From: Fidelibacterota bacterium
GTDB lineage: Bacteria; Fidelibacterota; JAANXI01
Assembly (NCBI GenBank): GCA_018263365.1
Contig: JAANXI010000054.1
Span: 1 to 5,479 of the forward strand
Length of the DNA: 5,479 nt
Reading direction: 5' to 3'
Shown here: one piece after another, positions 1 to 5,315 of the stretch
How the letters are laid out: each line of letters starts with the position of its first letter
Numbering within the stretch: the stretch's first letter is position 1
Notes under the pieces: generated by a model
What the model was told of the DNA's origin: nothing
What the model saw: the letters and a program-made list of their open reading frames with translations, nothing else
Databases searched by the model: none
Program-made: the position numbers and the translations under genes

Positions 1-21
1 TACATGACGCTCTTCCGATCT
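1..21 (+). other. Residual Illumina sequencing adapter (artefact)
   Basis: Bases 6-21 (GACGCTCTTCCGATCT) are identical to the 3' end of the Illumina TruSeq universal adapter, and bases 1-5 (TACAT) match the preceding adapter bases TACAC except for one T. This is library adapter left at a contig end, not genomic DNA. The in-frame TGA at 5-7 and the ATG at 4-6 belong to the adapter and must not be used to define a gene start. The authentic sequence starts at about base 22, where the amidase reading frame (N-P-W-N) begins. Confidence 0.93.
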
Positions 22-22
22 A

Positions 23-931
23 AATCCCTGGAACCTAAAGGAAGGATCGAGCGGCTCATCGGCGGGATCAGCTGCGGCAACCGCTGCCGGACTGGTTCCG
101 TTCGCCATCGGCACGGAAACATGGGGTTCGATTGTTTCGCCCTCTACCCGGTGCGGAACGACCGGATTACGACCGACATTTGGACGCGTCAGTCGTTCAG
201 GCGCAATGGCGCTGAGTTGGTCGATGGATAAAATCGGTCCGATCGCCCGTAACGTAGAGGACTGTGCCATCGTCTTCAACGCCATATACGGGCCGGATGG
301 CAAAGATCAAAGCGTAATCGATGCGCCGTTTCGATATTCGCCGGAGGTGAACTGGGATTCTCTGAAAATTGGCTACACCAAATCCCTGTTCGATGCGGAA
401 TACTCAAACCACAAGAATGACTCGTTAACTCTGGCGAAAATGCGTTCGCTTGGGGTTGAAATCGTCCCGATTGAATTGCCGGATTTCCCGGTAGAGCACC
501 TCTCGTTCATCCTGAACGCCGAAGCGGCAGCCGCCTTTGATGAGTTGACGCGTTCCGGCAGGGACGACCTCATGGTTCGGCAGGTCAAAAATGCGTGGCC
601 AAATGTGTGCCGGGCGTCGCGATTGATTCCGGCAGTGGAATATATCCAGGCGAATCGCGCCAGAACTCAACTGATCCAAAAAATGGCAGAAGTGATGCAG
701 GATGTCGATGTCTACCTTGCTCCGACCTACGGCGGTGATAACCTGCTACTGACGAATTTAACCGGTCATCCCTGCGTAGTGCTTCCGAATGGTTTCGAGG
801 AGGACGGAACGCCGATGAGCATCTCATTTATGGGGCAATTGTTTGACGAGGGCATGCTGCTGACAGTTGCGAAACAGTACCAGGATGCTACGGATTTTCA
901 TGAAAAGCATCCGCCGGAGTTTGTTGAATGA
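23..931 (+). CDS. Amidase-signature family hydrolase, 5'-truncated by the contig end
   Basis: This is the C-terminal 302 residues of an amidase-signature (AS) enzyme, a family that hydrolyses carboxamides with a Lys-cisSer-Ser triad. The frame is open from the adapter junction to TGA at 929-931. It opens with NPWN and a glycine/serine-rich block (codons 44-70, ending GSSAGS). The presumed cis-serine codon is 56-58, and the presumed nucleophilic serine is 128-130 in ETWGSIVSPS. These are 24 codons apart, the same spacing as Ser217 and Ser241 of FAAH. RCGTTGLRP and GAMALSWSMDKIGP follow. Near the C-terminus, TNLTGHPCVVLPNGF and SISFMGQLFDEG are typical of the family. The catalytic lysine and the N-terminal part, perhaps 150-250 residues, lie beyond the contig end. 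The ATG at 206 encodes the Met of GAMALSW and is internal, not a start. The substrate cannot be told: the family includes GatA, peptide amidases and many uncharacterised hydrolases. No GatB or GatC is visible here. Confidence 0.93.
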   Translation, partial: NPWNLKEGSSGSSAGSAAATAAGLVPFAIGTETWGSIVSPSTRCGTTGLRPTFGRVSRSGAMALSWSMDKIGPIARNVEDCAIVFNAIYGPDGKDQSVIDAPFRYSPEVNWDSLKIGYTKSLFDAEYSNHKNDSLTLAKMRSLGVEIVPIELPDFPVEHLSFILNAEAAAAFDELTRSGRDDLMVRQVKNAWPNVCRASRLIPAVEYIQANRARTQLIQKMAEVMQDVDVYLAPTYGGDNLLLTNLTGHPCVVLPNGFEEDGTPMSISFMGQLFDEGMLLTVAKQYQDATDFHEKHPPEFVE

Positions 932-942
932 TAAAAATATTT

Positions 943-970
943 TTACCGCAGAGACGCAGAGAGCGCTGAG
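943..970. repeat. GCAGAGA-rich intergenic repeat in the convergent spacer
   Basis: Twelve bases after the amidase stop, a block reading TTACCGCAGAGACGCAGAGA and then GCGCTGAG contains CGCAGAGA-type units repeated at about 8 bases. From memory, very similar strings (ACCGCAGAGACGCAGAG and variants) recur in intergenic DNA of many unrelated environmental bacteria. The octamer TTACCGCA occurs again at 989-996. The rest of the 932-1080 spacer between the two convergent genes is A/T-rich. It has a loose 7-bp inverted repeat (984-990 with 1022-1028) and no convincing terminator for either gene. Confidence 0.5.
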
Positions 971-1080
971 AAAAACAGTTACGAATTGTTACCGCACATG
1001 CACGCGATAAAATGTCAATTAAACAATTTTCTGGTAAATATTAGGATAAGAAGAACTTGAACACCCAAACCAATTAACAC

Positions 1081-1809
1081 TCAAAAATTGTAGATCTCAT
1101 ACTTCTTTACCTTCGGATCATCACGATACATGCCACGCCATTCCGGGGGGATGAGAGCCGCTATATGGCGCATGACCTCGTGTCCGTATTCTTCAAATTG
1201 CCGTTTTTTCTCCTCAGGATCTCTGGAGAGCTGAAACGGTCCGAACGGTTTACCAATGCGAATATTGAACGTAGGTTTGTTCAGGTTTTTCCAGTGCCGC
1301 TTCGGATTACCAAGTCCGCTGAATCCTATTGGCAGAATCCGGGCATCCCCCAGATCGGATAAATAAACCGCCCCTGGTTTCCCCGGGCGAAGTTGCAGTT
1401 CCGGATTCATCCCCGCTTCCGGGAAAATGCCGACAAATTCATCCCGATCCAGCGCTTTTTTTGCTTCCCGGATCGTGGACGGCTTAAATGATTCCCGGTT
1501 CGTCGGGATATATCCGTACAGGTAAAGCGCCCAGGCTTGCCGGAGTGGCCAGTTCACATCGCCGGCCGCCAGAATTTTCAGCGGCTTTGGGATCGCGTAA
1601 ATCATAAGCGGCGGCTCCCAGAGACTGAAATGGTTCCCAACGATAACCAATGGGCCGGACTCCGGGATGTACTGCCGCCCCCTGACTTTGATAGTCGCAA
1701 CGGAATTTCCCACGATATACACGATCCATCGGGAGAGCTGACGTACCCACCGCGGACGGGGCCGGATGGTTTCGACCCAGGGTTGTTTTTCTGTCTTCGA
1801 GTCTTTCAT
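1081..1809 (-). CDS. plsC: PlsC-type 1-acyl-glycerol-phosphate (lysophospholipid) acyltransferase with HX4E motif
   Basis: A 242-residue protein of the PlsC/LPLAT acyltransferase family, which moves an acyl group from acyl-CoA or acyl-ACP onto lysophosphatidate or a related acceptor at the cytoplasmic membrane. Family blocks appear in order: motif I NHFSLWEPP (59-67), motif II GYIPTNRES (99-107), motif III GIFPEAGMN (127-135) and motif IV ILPIGFSGL (158-166). Length is normal for the family. Oddly, motif I reads H60-X4-E65 where HX4D is the rule, and motif III is FPEAG rather than FPEGT. There is no long membrane helix, only a moderately hydrophobic stretch near 28-40. The ATG at 1807-1809 is the only sensible start, because an in-frame TAA lies eight codons upstream; its Shine-Dalgarno site is weak. 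A candidate promoter precedes it, so it is probably transcribed alone. The family call is firm; the exact acceptor, and thus the plsC symbol, is less sure. Confidence 0.9.
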   Translation of the reverse strand: MKDSKTEKQPWVETIRPRPRWVRQLSRWIVYIVGNSVATIKVRGRQYIPESGPLVIVGNHFSLWEPPLMIYAIPKPLKILAAGDVNWPLRQAWALYLYGYIPTNRESFKPSTIREAKKALDRDEFVGIFPEAGMNPELQLRPGKPGAVYLSDLGDARILPIGFSGLGNPKRHWKNLNKPTFNIRIGKPFGPFQLSRDPEEKKRQFEEYGHEVMRHIAALIPPEWRGMYRDDPKVKKYEIYNF

Positions 1810-1827
1810 GGTTATTGTCCGAGGCCC

Positions 1828-1856
1828 AATTTACACAAACAGTGTCCGGCTGCCAA
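1828..1856 (-). promoter_or_regulatory. Candidate sigma-70-like promoter of the acyltransferase gene
   Basis: On the minus strand a -35-like TTGGCA (1851-1856, 5 of 6 to TTGACA) is followed after exactly 17 bases by a -10-like TAAATT (1828-1833, 4 of 6 to TATAAT). A start near 1821 would give a leader of about 12 bases before the ATG at 1809. This fits the weak Shine-Dalgarno site and suggests the gene is not simply read through from the glycerate kinase. It is seen by eye only, and the host's promoter consensus is unknown. Confidence 0.4.
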
Positions 1857-1864
1857 TGTGTAAA
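1830..1864. promoter_or_regulatory. Inverted repeat overlapping the acyltransferase promoter (possible operator)
   Basis: TTTACACA at 1830-1837 is the exact reverse complement of TGTGTAAA at 1857-1864, with 19 bases between. One arm overlaps the proposed -10 hexamer and the other abuts the upstream edge of the proposed -35. That is how a dimeric repressor site would be placed. The regulator is unknown and no regulator gene is in the window. Confidence 0.35.
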
Positions 1865-1921
1865 ACGAAAAATAGTATTGATGTACTATCGCGCTGGCAG
1901 CCCTGGCAGGGCTGCCAGCGC
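1862..1921 (-). terminator. Tandem hairpins after the glycerate kinase gene, probable transcript end
   Basis: Starting 8 bases past the glycerate kinase stop, GCGCTGGCAGCCCT (1891-1904) and its perfect complement at 1908-1921 form a 14-bp GC-rich stem with a 3-base loop. One base further on in the minus direction, ATAGTA/TACTAT (1884-1889 with 1872-1877) forms a 6-bp stem with a 6-base loop. It runs directly into TTTTCGTTTT (1871-1862). The strong stem alone lacks an adjacent U-tract, so this is not a textbook terminator; the pair together may end and protect the 3' end. The 14-bp stem could instead be a dispersed REP-like repeat. Confidence 0.5.
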
Positions 1922-1929
1922 ATAAGATG

Positions 1930-3261
1930 TTACTCAACCAGCCCTATCTGAATGTCCATAACATTTGTCCCTGTCTGTCCGGTAATGACCAGATCATCCA
2001 GCGCATTGAAAAAATGATAGCTGTCATTCTCATGGAGTGAATCCATGATACTCAACCCTTCACGGGCGGCGCGGAATGCCGTAGTAGAATCGACAATGGC
2101 GCCAGCTGCATCTGTCGGACCATCAATACCATCCGTACCTGCACTGAGGATCAATCCCGTTCCCGCATCGCGGAGGATATCCGCCGCTCCGAGCGCCAAC
2201 TCCTGATTGCGGCCGCCCTTGCCGCCGCCATGCACGGTCACCGTGGTTTCGCCGCCGCTTAAAATACAGCACGGCGGTTCCAGTGGATTACCGCTCACCA
2301 GTGTTTCAAGCATTACCGTTCCCAACAGATGGCCTATTTCCCGGCTTTCTCCTTTCAGCATGGTTGACAGAATTGTGACATTATACCCGTATTCTTCGGC
2401 GCGGTTTTTGGCTTCAAGCAGGGCCAGGCGATTCGTCCCGACGAGATAAGTATCCGGCTCAATGGAGGGTTCATTCGGGGACAAATGGTCAAAGACAGGG
2501 GTAAGCCAGTGCGCGTGTTTCCGGTGCAATTTATACTGCTCAAGAATGGATTTCGCGCGCATCCGGCGTTGGGACATCGTATCCATACTTGGCAGAACCG
2601 TCGGCCCGGACGCAATGAATTCCACTGGATCACCGATCACATCGGAGATAATAAAGTTGATAACCGTGGCGTTGTTAATTTTGGTGAGTAATTGTCCACC
2701 CTTCACTTGGGAAAGCGCCGTGCGGACGGTATTCAGTTCGCTGATGGTCGTTCCGCTTTTCATCAACTGGTCGACAAGTTCCGTGTACTTATCCAAAGGC
2801 ACTCTCTCGTGCGGGGCGAAAAACAGCGACGATCCGCCGCCGGAAATCAGGAATATTACCAGGTCATCCGACGTCGAGGACCGGCAAAGATCGATAACGT
2901 GGTTGGTCGCTTCCACATTCCTATCCGCCGGCAGGGGATGAGAGCCCCGATAATACCGAATGGTTTTTTTCTCCAGTGACGTGTGACCTGCCGGAAGTTC
3001 GTTCGATATGATAATGGCTTTCGTGATCCACTGCCCGAGAATGTCTTCCATCGTCCGGAACATCCCTGGGGCAGCTTTACCGAAAGCAATCACATAGACA
3101 TTGTTATAGGAGTCAAGCGAATAGCGATTGCTACGGATTTCCAGAGTGTTACCTTTTCGACGCACCATCTGCGGAATGCAATTGTGCGGTTGTACTCGTT
3201 CGACGGCTGAGTTAAAAATGCTGAGTGCGTGGTTGCGAAGTTCTTCTCTGGGAGTCGTCAT
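1930..3261 (-). CDS. gckA: Glycerate 2-kinase (MOFRL/GckA type)
   Basis: A 443-residue protein of the DUF4147-MOFRL glycerate kinase family, which phosphorylates D-glycerate with ATP to 2-phosphoglycerate in the cytoplasm, feeding lower glycolysis. It is full length. Seen in order: GKAAPGM with Lys62 (61-67), GSHPLP (106-111), the glycine loop SGGGSS (140-145), N177TVR and KGGQL (187-191), SDVIGD (206-211) and ASGPT (217-221). The C-terminal MOFRL part has GGETT (336-340), GGKGGRNQE (346-354), GTDGIDGPTDAAG (375-387) and GQTGTNVMD (428-436; the family usually has GPTGTN). Its ATG shares ATGA with the stop of the upstream gene. A GGAG lies 7 bases before the ATG, inside that gene, so the two are probably translationally coupled. 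The serine-cycle, glycolate and sugar-acid routes all use this enzyme, and the neighbours do not decide which applies here. Confidence 0.95.
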   Translation of the reverse strand: MTTPREELRNHALSIFNSAVERVQPHNCIPQMVRRKGNTLEIRSNRYSLDSYNNVYVIAFGKAAPGMFRTMEDILGQWITKAIIISNELPAGHTSLEKKTIRYYRGSHPLPADRNVEATNHVIDLCRSSTSDDLVIFLISGGGSSLFFAPHERVPLDKYTELVDQLMKSGTTISELNTVRTALSQVKGGQLLTKINNATVINFIISDVIGDPVEFIASGPTVLPSMDTMSQRRMRAKSILEQYKLHRKHAHWLTPVFDHLSPNEPSIEPDTYLVGTNRLALLEAKNRAEEYGYNVTILSTMLKGESREIGHLLGTVMLETLVSGNPLEPPCCILSGGETTVTVHGGGKGGRNQELALGAADILRDAGTGLILSAGTDGIDGPTDAAGAIVDSTTAFRAAREGLSIMDSLHENDSYHFFNALDDLVITGQTGTNVMDIQIGLVE

Positions 3262-4166
3262 AGTTTTACTCCGAGAGTTAAATTATCCGGCAGGTTTTGT
3301 TTGAGCCGTTCTGTATCGAGGTAAAACGCATACCTGGATTCGGCCTCTTTGACCTGTGCCTCATACTCATTGGAATGGAGATACTCACGGAGCTTGTGAT
3401 CACAGGCCAGTATTTGTTCCTCCGGCTCCCAGACGAACTGTGTATTATCGAATTTTCTATAGACAGCCCCGCATTCCACTGCCCAGGCTCGCACCGGCAG
3501 CGGATAGATGCTGAGGTCTGCTTCCATTCGGTTCAGCAACGCCTGATATTCGGGATTGATAAACCGGAATTCCCTGGAAAAAATCAAAGCGGTGTGGTAG
3601 TAATGTGGGACGATGAGTAGTCCTTGCGTCTGCTGGTGTTTTGCCATAAGATACAGCAATTCCAGTACGTGCAGCCCAATGCCAAGCCCTGGATATTCCT
3701 GTCCCGGCAGACGCGGCCGTTCCTCAATAAATTCGGCCTGCGGATTTTGTAACACCAGCCAGTCGATCATCAACATGCCCAGTGGATAAAACTCAGTCGG
3801 AATGAAATGTTCTGATTTCGCCGTTAATTTGGCCTTCTCGATCACCATTTCGCCCAGGAGATGATCCGGCTGTTTGACTTTGTGGTACATACGCAGCATC
3901 TGACGATATTGATCCTGGGTGTTCATAGACAACTTGAGATCATTAAAACCCTTTTTCTGCAGGGCTTTACAGATGCCGAATTTTTCGAATGCTTTTAAAA
4001 TACCTGCTTTGGAGTAGAAGCCGAGAAAAAAGTCTGAGCCCCGGGACTGTTGCAGGTCATCCAGCACGCCATCCATGGAGAAGGAAAAGTCGGTGGACCC
4101 CTGCTGGAGTTCCAGATTCGTCAGGCGACGGGCAATCCGGTGGAATTTTTTTCTGTACTTGCTCAT
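3258..4166 (-). CDS. Conserved protein of unknown function with a possible GNAT-like fold
   Basis: A 302-residue protein I cannot assign to a named family. There is no signal peptide or membrane helix; the N-terminus is basic (SKYRKKFHRIARR, 2-14), so it is probably cytoplasmic. The middle holds LPGQEYPGLGIG (153-164), then a helix-like stretch (165-176), GLLIVP (182-187) and YHTALIFSREFRF (190-202). This order resembles GNAT acyltransferases: a glycine-rich acyl-CoA pyrophosphate loop, a helix, a strand and then an N-x-x-A-x-x-x-Y-x-x-x-G-F-like block. The match is loose, and the first loop position is E157, not R or Q. I recall similar LPGQ-xx-PGLGIG proteins annotated as hypothetical, without known function. 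Its ATGA overlap with glycerate kinase implies a linked role. The ATG at 4164-4166 has no clear Shine-Dalgarno site; the next in-frame Met (31) is no better. It lies 85 bases after the peroxiredoxin gene with no terminator between. Confidence 0.8.
   Translation of the reverse strand: MSKYRKKFHRIARRLTNLELQQGSTDFSFSMDGVLDDLQQSRGSDFFLGFYSKAGILKAFEKFGICKALQKKGFNDLKLSMNTQDQYRQMLRMYHKVKQPDHLLGEMVIEKAKLTAKSEHFIPTEFYPLGMLMIDWLVLQNPQAEFIEERPRLPGQEYPGLGIGLHVLELLYLMAKHQQTQGLLIVPHYYHTALIFSREFRFINPEYQALLNRMEADLSIYPLPVRAWAVECGAVYRKFDNTQFVWEPEEQILACDHKLREYLHSNEYEAQVKEAESRYAFYLDTERLKQNLPDNLTLGVKL
3269..3272 (-). promoter_or_regulatory. Shine-Dalgarno site of the glycerate kinase gene
   Basis: On the minus strand GGAG stands 7 bases before the ATG at 3261, inside the last codons of the upstream gene. 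It supports this start and coupled translation through the 4-base ATGA overlap (3258-3261). Confidence 0.6.
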
Positions 4167-4251
4167 GGTAGTTTTTCAGAAATGTACATCACCGGGCGTG
4201 GAAATGGAATAAGATTCGTCTGGCTCTCTGTAAGCCCGCCGACAGTCTGTG

Positions 4252-4803
4252 CTATTTTGTCTTGGGCTCCAGAGATGCGAGATGCTGCTTGAGCGCCTCG
4301 AAGTCCGCTGGGTCGCCCGGAGTGTACTCCATATTGATGTAGCTGATTTTTCCGTTTTTATCTATCACAAAGACAGTCCGTTTATTCATCCCCATTTTGG
4401 GACGGTAGCTGTTGTACATCCGGGCGACTTTATGCCGGTGATCGCTCAGGAGTTTGAACTGAAATCCCATTGAGTCAATCCACGCCTTGTGGGAAAATAC
4501 ATAATCCCCGCTGATCCCGAACACGGCTGTATTCAGATCATTGAATGCCGTAAAATTGTCGTGAAACGTACACATCTGCGTCGTGCAACCGGGACTCCAA
4601 TCCGCCGGATAAAACGCCAGCACAACCGGTTGCTTGCCGTGAAATTCGCTCAGGCTCACGCCGTCAAAATTGATAGTATCCTGTGAGGCATACGGCAAAG
4701 TGAAGTCGGGCGCGGTTTCCCCAACTTGTAATTCCTTTGCATACCCAATTGACGCGAGGATGAGTAATGGAATTATCGCTGATAATATGTATCTGTATTT
4801 CAT
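4252..4803 (-). CDS. Secreted peroxiredoxin of the BCP/PrxQ (AhpC-TSA) type
   Basis: A 183-residue thiol peroxidase that reduces hydrogen peroxide or organic hydroperoxides. Residues 1-22 form a signal peptide: a basic start (MKYR), a hydrophobic core (ILSAIIPLLILASI) and a likely cut after GYA (A22), so the enzyme should act in the periplasm or be anchored outside. The mature part starts with GETAPDFTL (28-36). It has the active-site block P66-x3-S70-x2-C73, a PxxxSxxC version of PxxxTxxC, with a second cysteine C78 five residues later. That is the CxxxxC spacing of BCP/PrxQ enzymes whose second Cys can resolve the disulfide. R142 precedes TVFVIDKNGKI (143-153) as the usual conserved arginine. 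The start is backed by AGGGAG 5 bases upstream. It is the first of three same-strand genes, but no thioredoxin-like reducing partner is visible. Confidence 0.92.
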   Translation of the reverse strand: MKYRYILSAIIPLLILASIGYAKELQVGETAPDFTLPYASQDTINFDGVSLSEFHGKQPVVLAFYPADWSPGCTTQMCTFHDNFTAFNDLNTAVFGISGDYVFSHKAWIDSMGFQFKLLSDHRHKVARMYNSYRPKMGMNKRTVFVIDKNGKISYINMEYTPGDPADFEALKQHLASLEPKTK

Positions 4804-4808
4804 TGGAA

Positions 4809-4814
4809 CTCCCT
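4809..4814 (-). promoter_or_regulatory. Shine-Dalgarno site of the peroxiredoxin gene
   Basis: AGGGAG on the minus strand lies 5 bases before the ATG at 4801-4803. This supports that start and hence the intact signal peptide. Confidence 0.65.
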
Positions 4815-4825
4815 GTTCTCTTCCA

Positions 4826-4870
4826 TTGAATTTGTAAATATAAATTCAACTGGCGACGCGAGAAATTCAA
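4826..4870. promoter_or_regulatory. Operator-like repeats in the peroxiredoxin upstream region
   Basis: TTGAATTT (4826-4833) and AAATTCAA (4842-4849) form a perfect 8-bp inverted repeat around an 8-base spacer, ending 22 bases before the start codon. A third copy, AAATTCAA, lies at 4863-4870, exactly 21 bases (two helical turns) from the second. A -10-like TATATT (minus strand, 4837-4842) sits mostly in the palindrome's spacer, so a bound protein could block transcription. No good -35 was found. CTGGCG (4850-4855) and CGCCAG (4891-4896) form a further, wider inverted repeat. Confidence 0.4.
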
Positions 4871-4960
4871 GCAATTGTGGCGTGTTTTGGCGCCAGATGA
4901 GGCGAGATACCGAATCACAATCCGGTAAATTCGAATAACAGAGGAACTTTTCTATCGTCA

Positions 4961-5058
4961 GGCGGTATCATTATTGAAAATTCTTATCCAACTTACCCCT
5001 CCGGTAAGTGCCGCCAACCAGGTGAAGGGGCTGCTTCGGCAGCCCCTTCGCTATTTTT
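4961..5058 (+). ncRNA. Candidate small RNA ending in an intrinsic terminator
   Basis: On the plus strand GGCGGT (4961-4966) can pair with GCCGCC (5010-5015, one G-U). This encloses a 24-base single-stranded stretch and a hairpin with a perfect 7-bp stem, ACTTACC/GGTAAGT (4991-4997 with 5003-5009). The hairpin's 5-base loop is CCTCC, complementary to the GGAGG core of a Shine-Dalgarno site. An 8-base linker leads to the terminator at 5024-5058. No plus-strand gene precedes the terminator, so a separate transcript is the simplest explanation. The 5' end is a guess: no good promoter was found upstream, and the fold matches no RNA family I recognise. Confidence 0.4.
5024..5058 (+). terminator. 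Strong Rho-independent terminator, plus strand
   Basis: GAAGGGGCTGC (5024-5034) and GCAGCCCCTTC (5039-5049) form a perfect 11-bp stem closed by a TTCG tetraloop. Four bases (GCTA) and TTTTT (5054-5058) follow. The reverse strand has no U-tract after the stem, so it works in the plus direction only, away from both flanking minus-strand genes. Confidence 0.8.
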
Positions 5059-5172
5059 AAGAAGGTTGATTTATGCAAACCTGAATCATTCATGAATTTC
5101 AAAAAATAACGAGGGTCGACGGGTTTACCTTAGTAATTTTTAAGGAGGAGTACCCTTTTCGGCGTCTCTCCA

Positions 5173-5280
5173 TCGACAAGCTCGGGACGACGTTTCGGTT
5201 TGTCACTCTCCGATGCATCGGAGCAGGCGTGAGCCTGTCGAAGAGTGGCTTCTTCCCATTAACGTCACTTCGGAGAGCAT
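5173..5280. repeat. Palindrome-rich intergenic element (GAGCCTGTCGAAG type)
   Basis: TCGACAAGCTC (5173-5183) pairs with GAGCCTGTCGA (5231-5241) at 10 of 11 positions. Inside are a perfect 16-base palindrome CTCCGATGCATCGGAG (5208-5223) and a small hairpin CAGGC-GTGA-GCCTG (5224-5237) with a GNRA-type loop. CACTCT (5204-5209) and AGAGTG (5242-5247) give another nested pair. GTCACT and TCGGAG recur together at 5202-5223 and, without the middle ten bases, at 5264-5275, so part of the element looks duplicated. From memory, TTCGACAGGCTC-type strings are widespread intergenic repeats in many bacteria. No transposase is present and the borders are uncertain. Confidence 0.5.
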
Positions 5281-5315
5281 GCTAATGCTTCGCGCAAAAG
5301 AAACTCATGAATTAT

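Larger units (their letters stand above)
4804..5315. other. 512-base intergenic spacer between peroxiredoxin and HAD phosphatase genes
   Basis: No protein-coding gene is supported here on either strand. From left to right it holds the peroxiredoxin ribosome site and operator-like repeats (4809-4870), a short perfect palindrome TGGCGCCA (4888-4895), a possible small RNA with its terminator (4961-5058), and an unremarkable A/T-rich stretch with palindrome ATTCATGAAT (5088-5097). Next comes an AAGGAGGAG string (from 5145) with no start codon at usable distance, and then a palindrome-rich repeat (5173-5280). No clear terminator for the HAD gene, which reads into this spacer, was seen. Confidence 0.7.

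Noticed and set aside
4..231. Open frame from the ATG at 4
   Set aside because: The start lies in adapter sequence and the frame is out of phase with the amidase, whose motifs are in the other frame.
206..931. Complete 241-residue amidase starting at the ATG at 206
   Set aside because: Homologous sequence, including both visible catalytic serines, continues in frame back to base 23, so this Met is internal.
2462..2941. 159-residue plus-strand open frame inside the glycerate kinase gene
   Set aside because: It is antisense to a well-supported gene with all family motifs; its composition reflects the complement of that gene.
4664..4918. 84-residue minus-strand open frame over the peroxiredoxin start
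   Set aside because: It is an out-of-frame shadow of the peroxiredoxin gene extended into the spacer, with no protein-like features.
4900..4974. Minus-strand 18-codon small gene (ATG near 4974) after the GGAGG in the hairpin loop
   Set aside because: The spacing is about 25 bases, the peptide has no recognisable feature, and the GGAGG is explained by the opposite-strand CCTCC loop.
4961..5020. tRNA-like element (GGCGGT...GCCGCC followed by ACCA)
   Set aside because: It is only 60 bases long, lacks a TTCGA T-loop, D-arm and anticodon arm, and the ACCA ending looks accidental.
5145..5165. AAGGAGGAG as a ribosome site for a plus-strand gene
   Set aside because: No ATG, GTG or TTG lies within a usable distance and no coding frame follows.
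5090..5313. 9-base direct repeat TCATGAATT (5090-5098 and 5305-5313) as target-site duplication around the repeat element
   Set aside because: The sequence just inside the two copies shows no terminal inverted repeats. One 9-base match in a 512-base A/T-leaning spacer is expected about half the time by chance.
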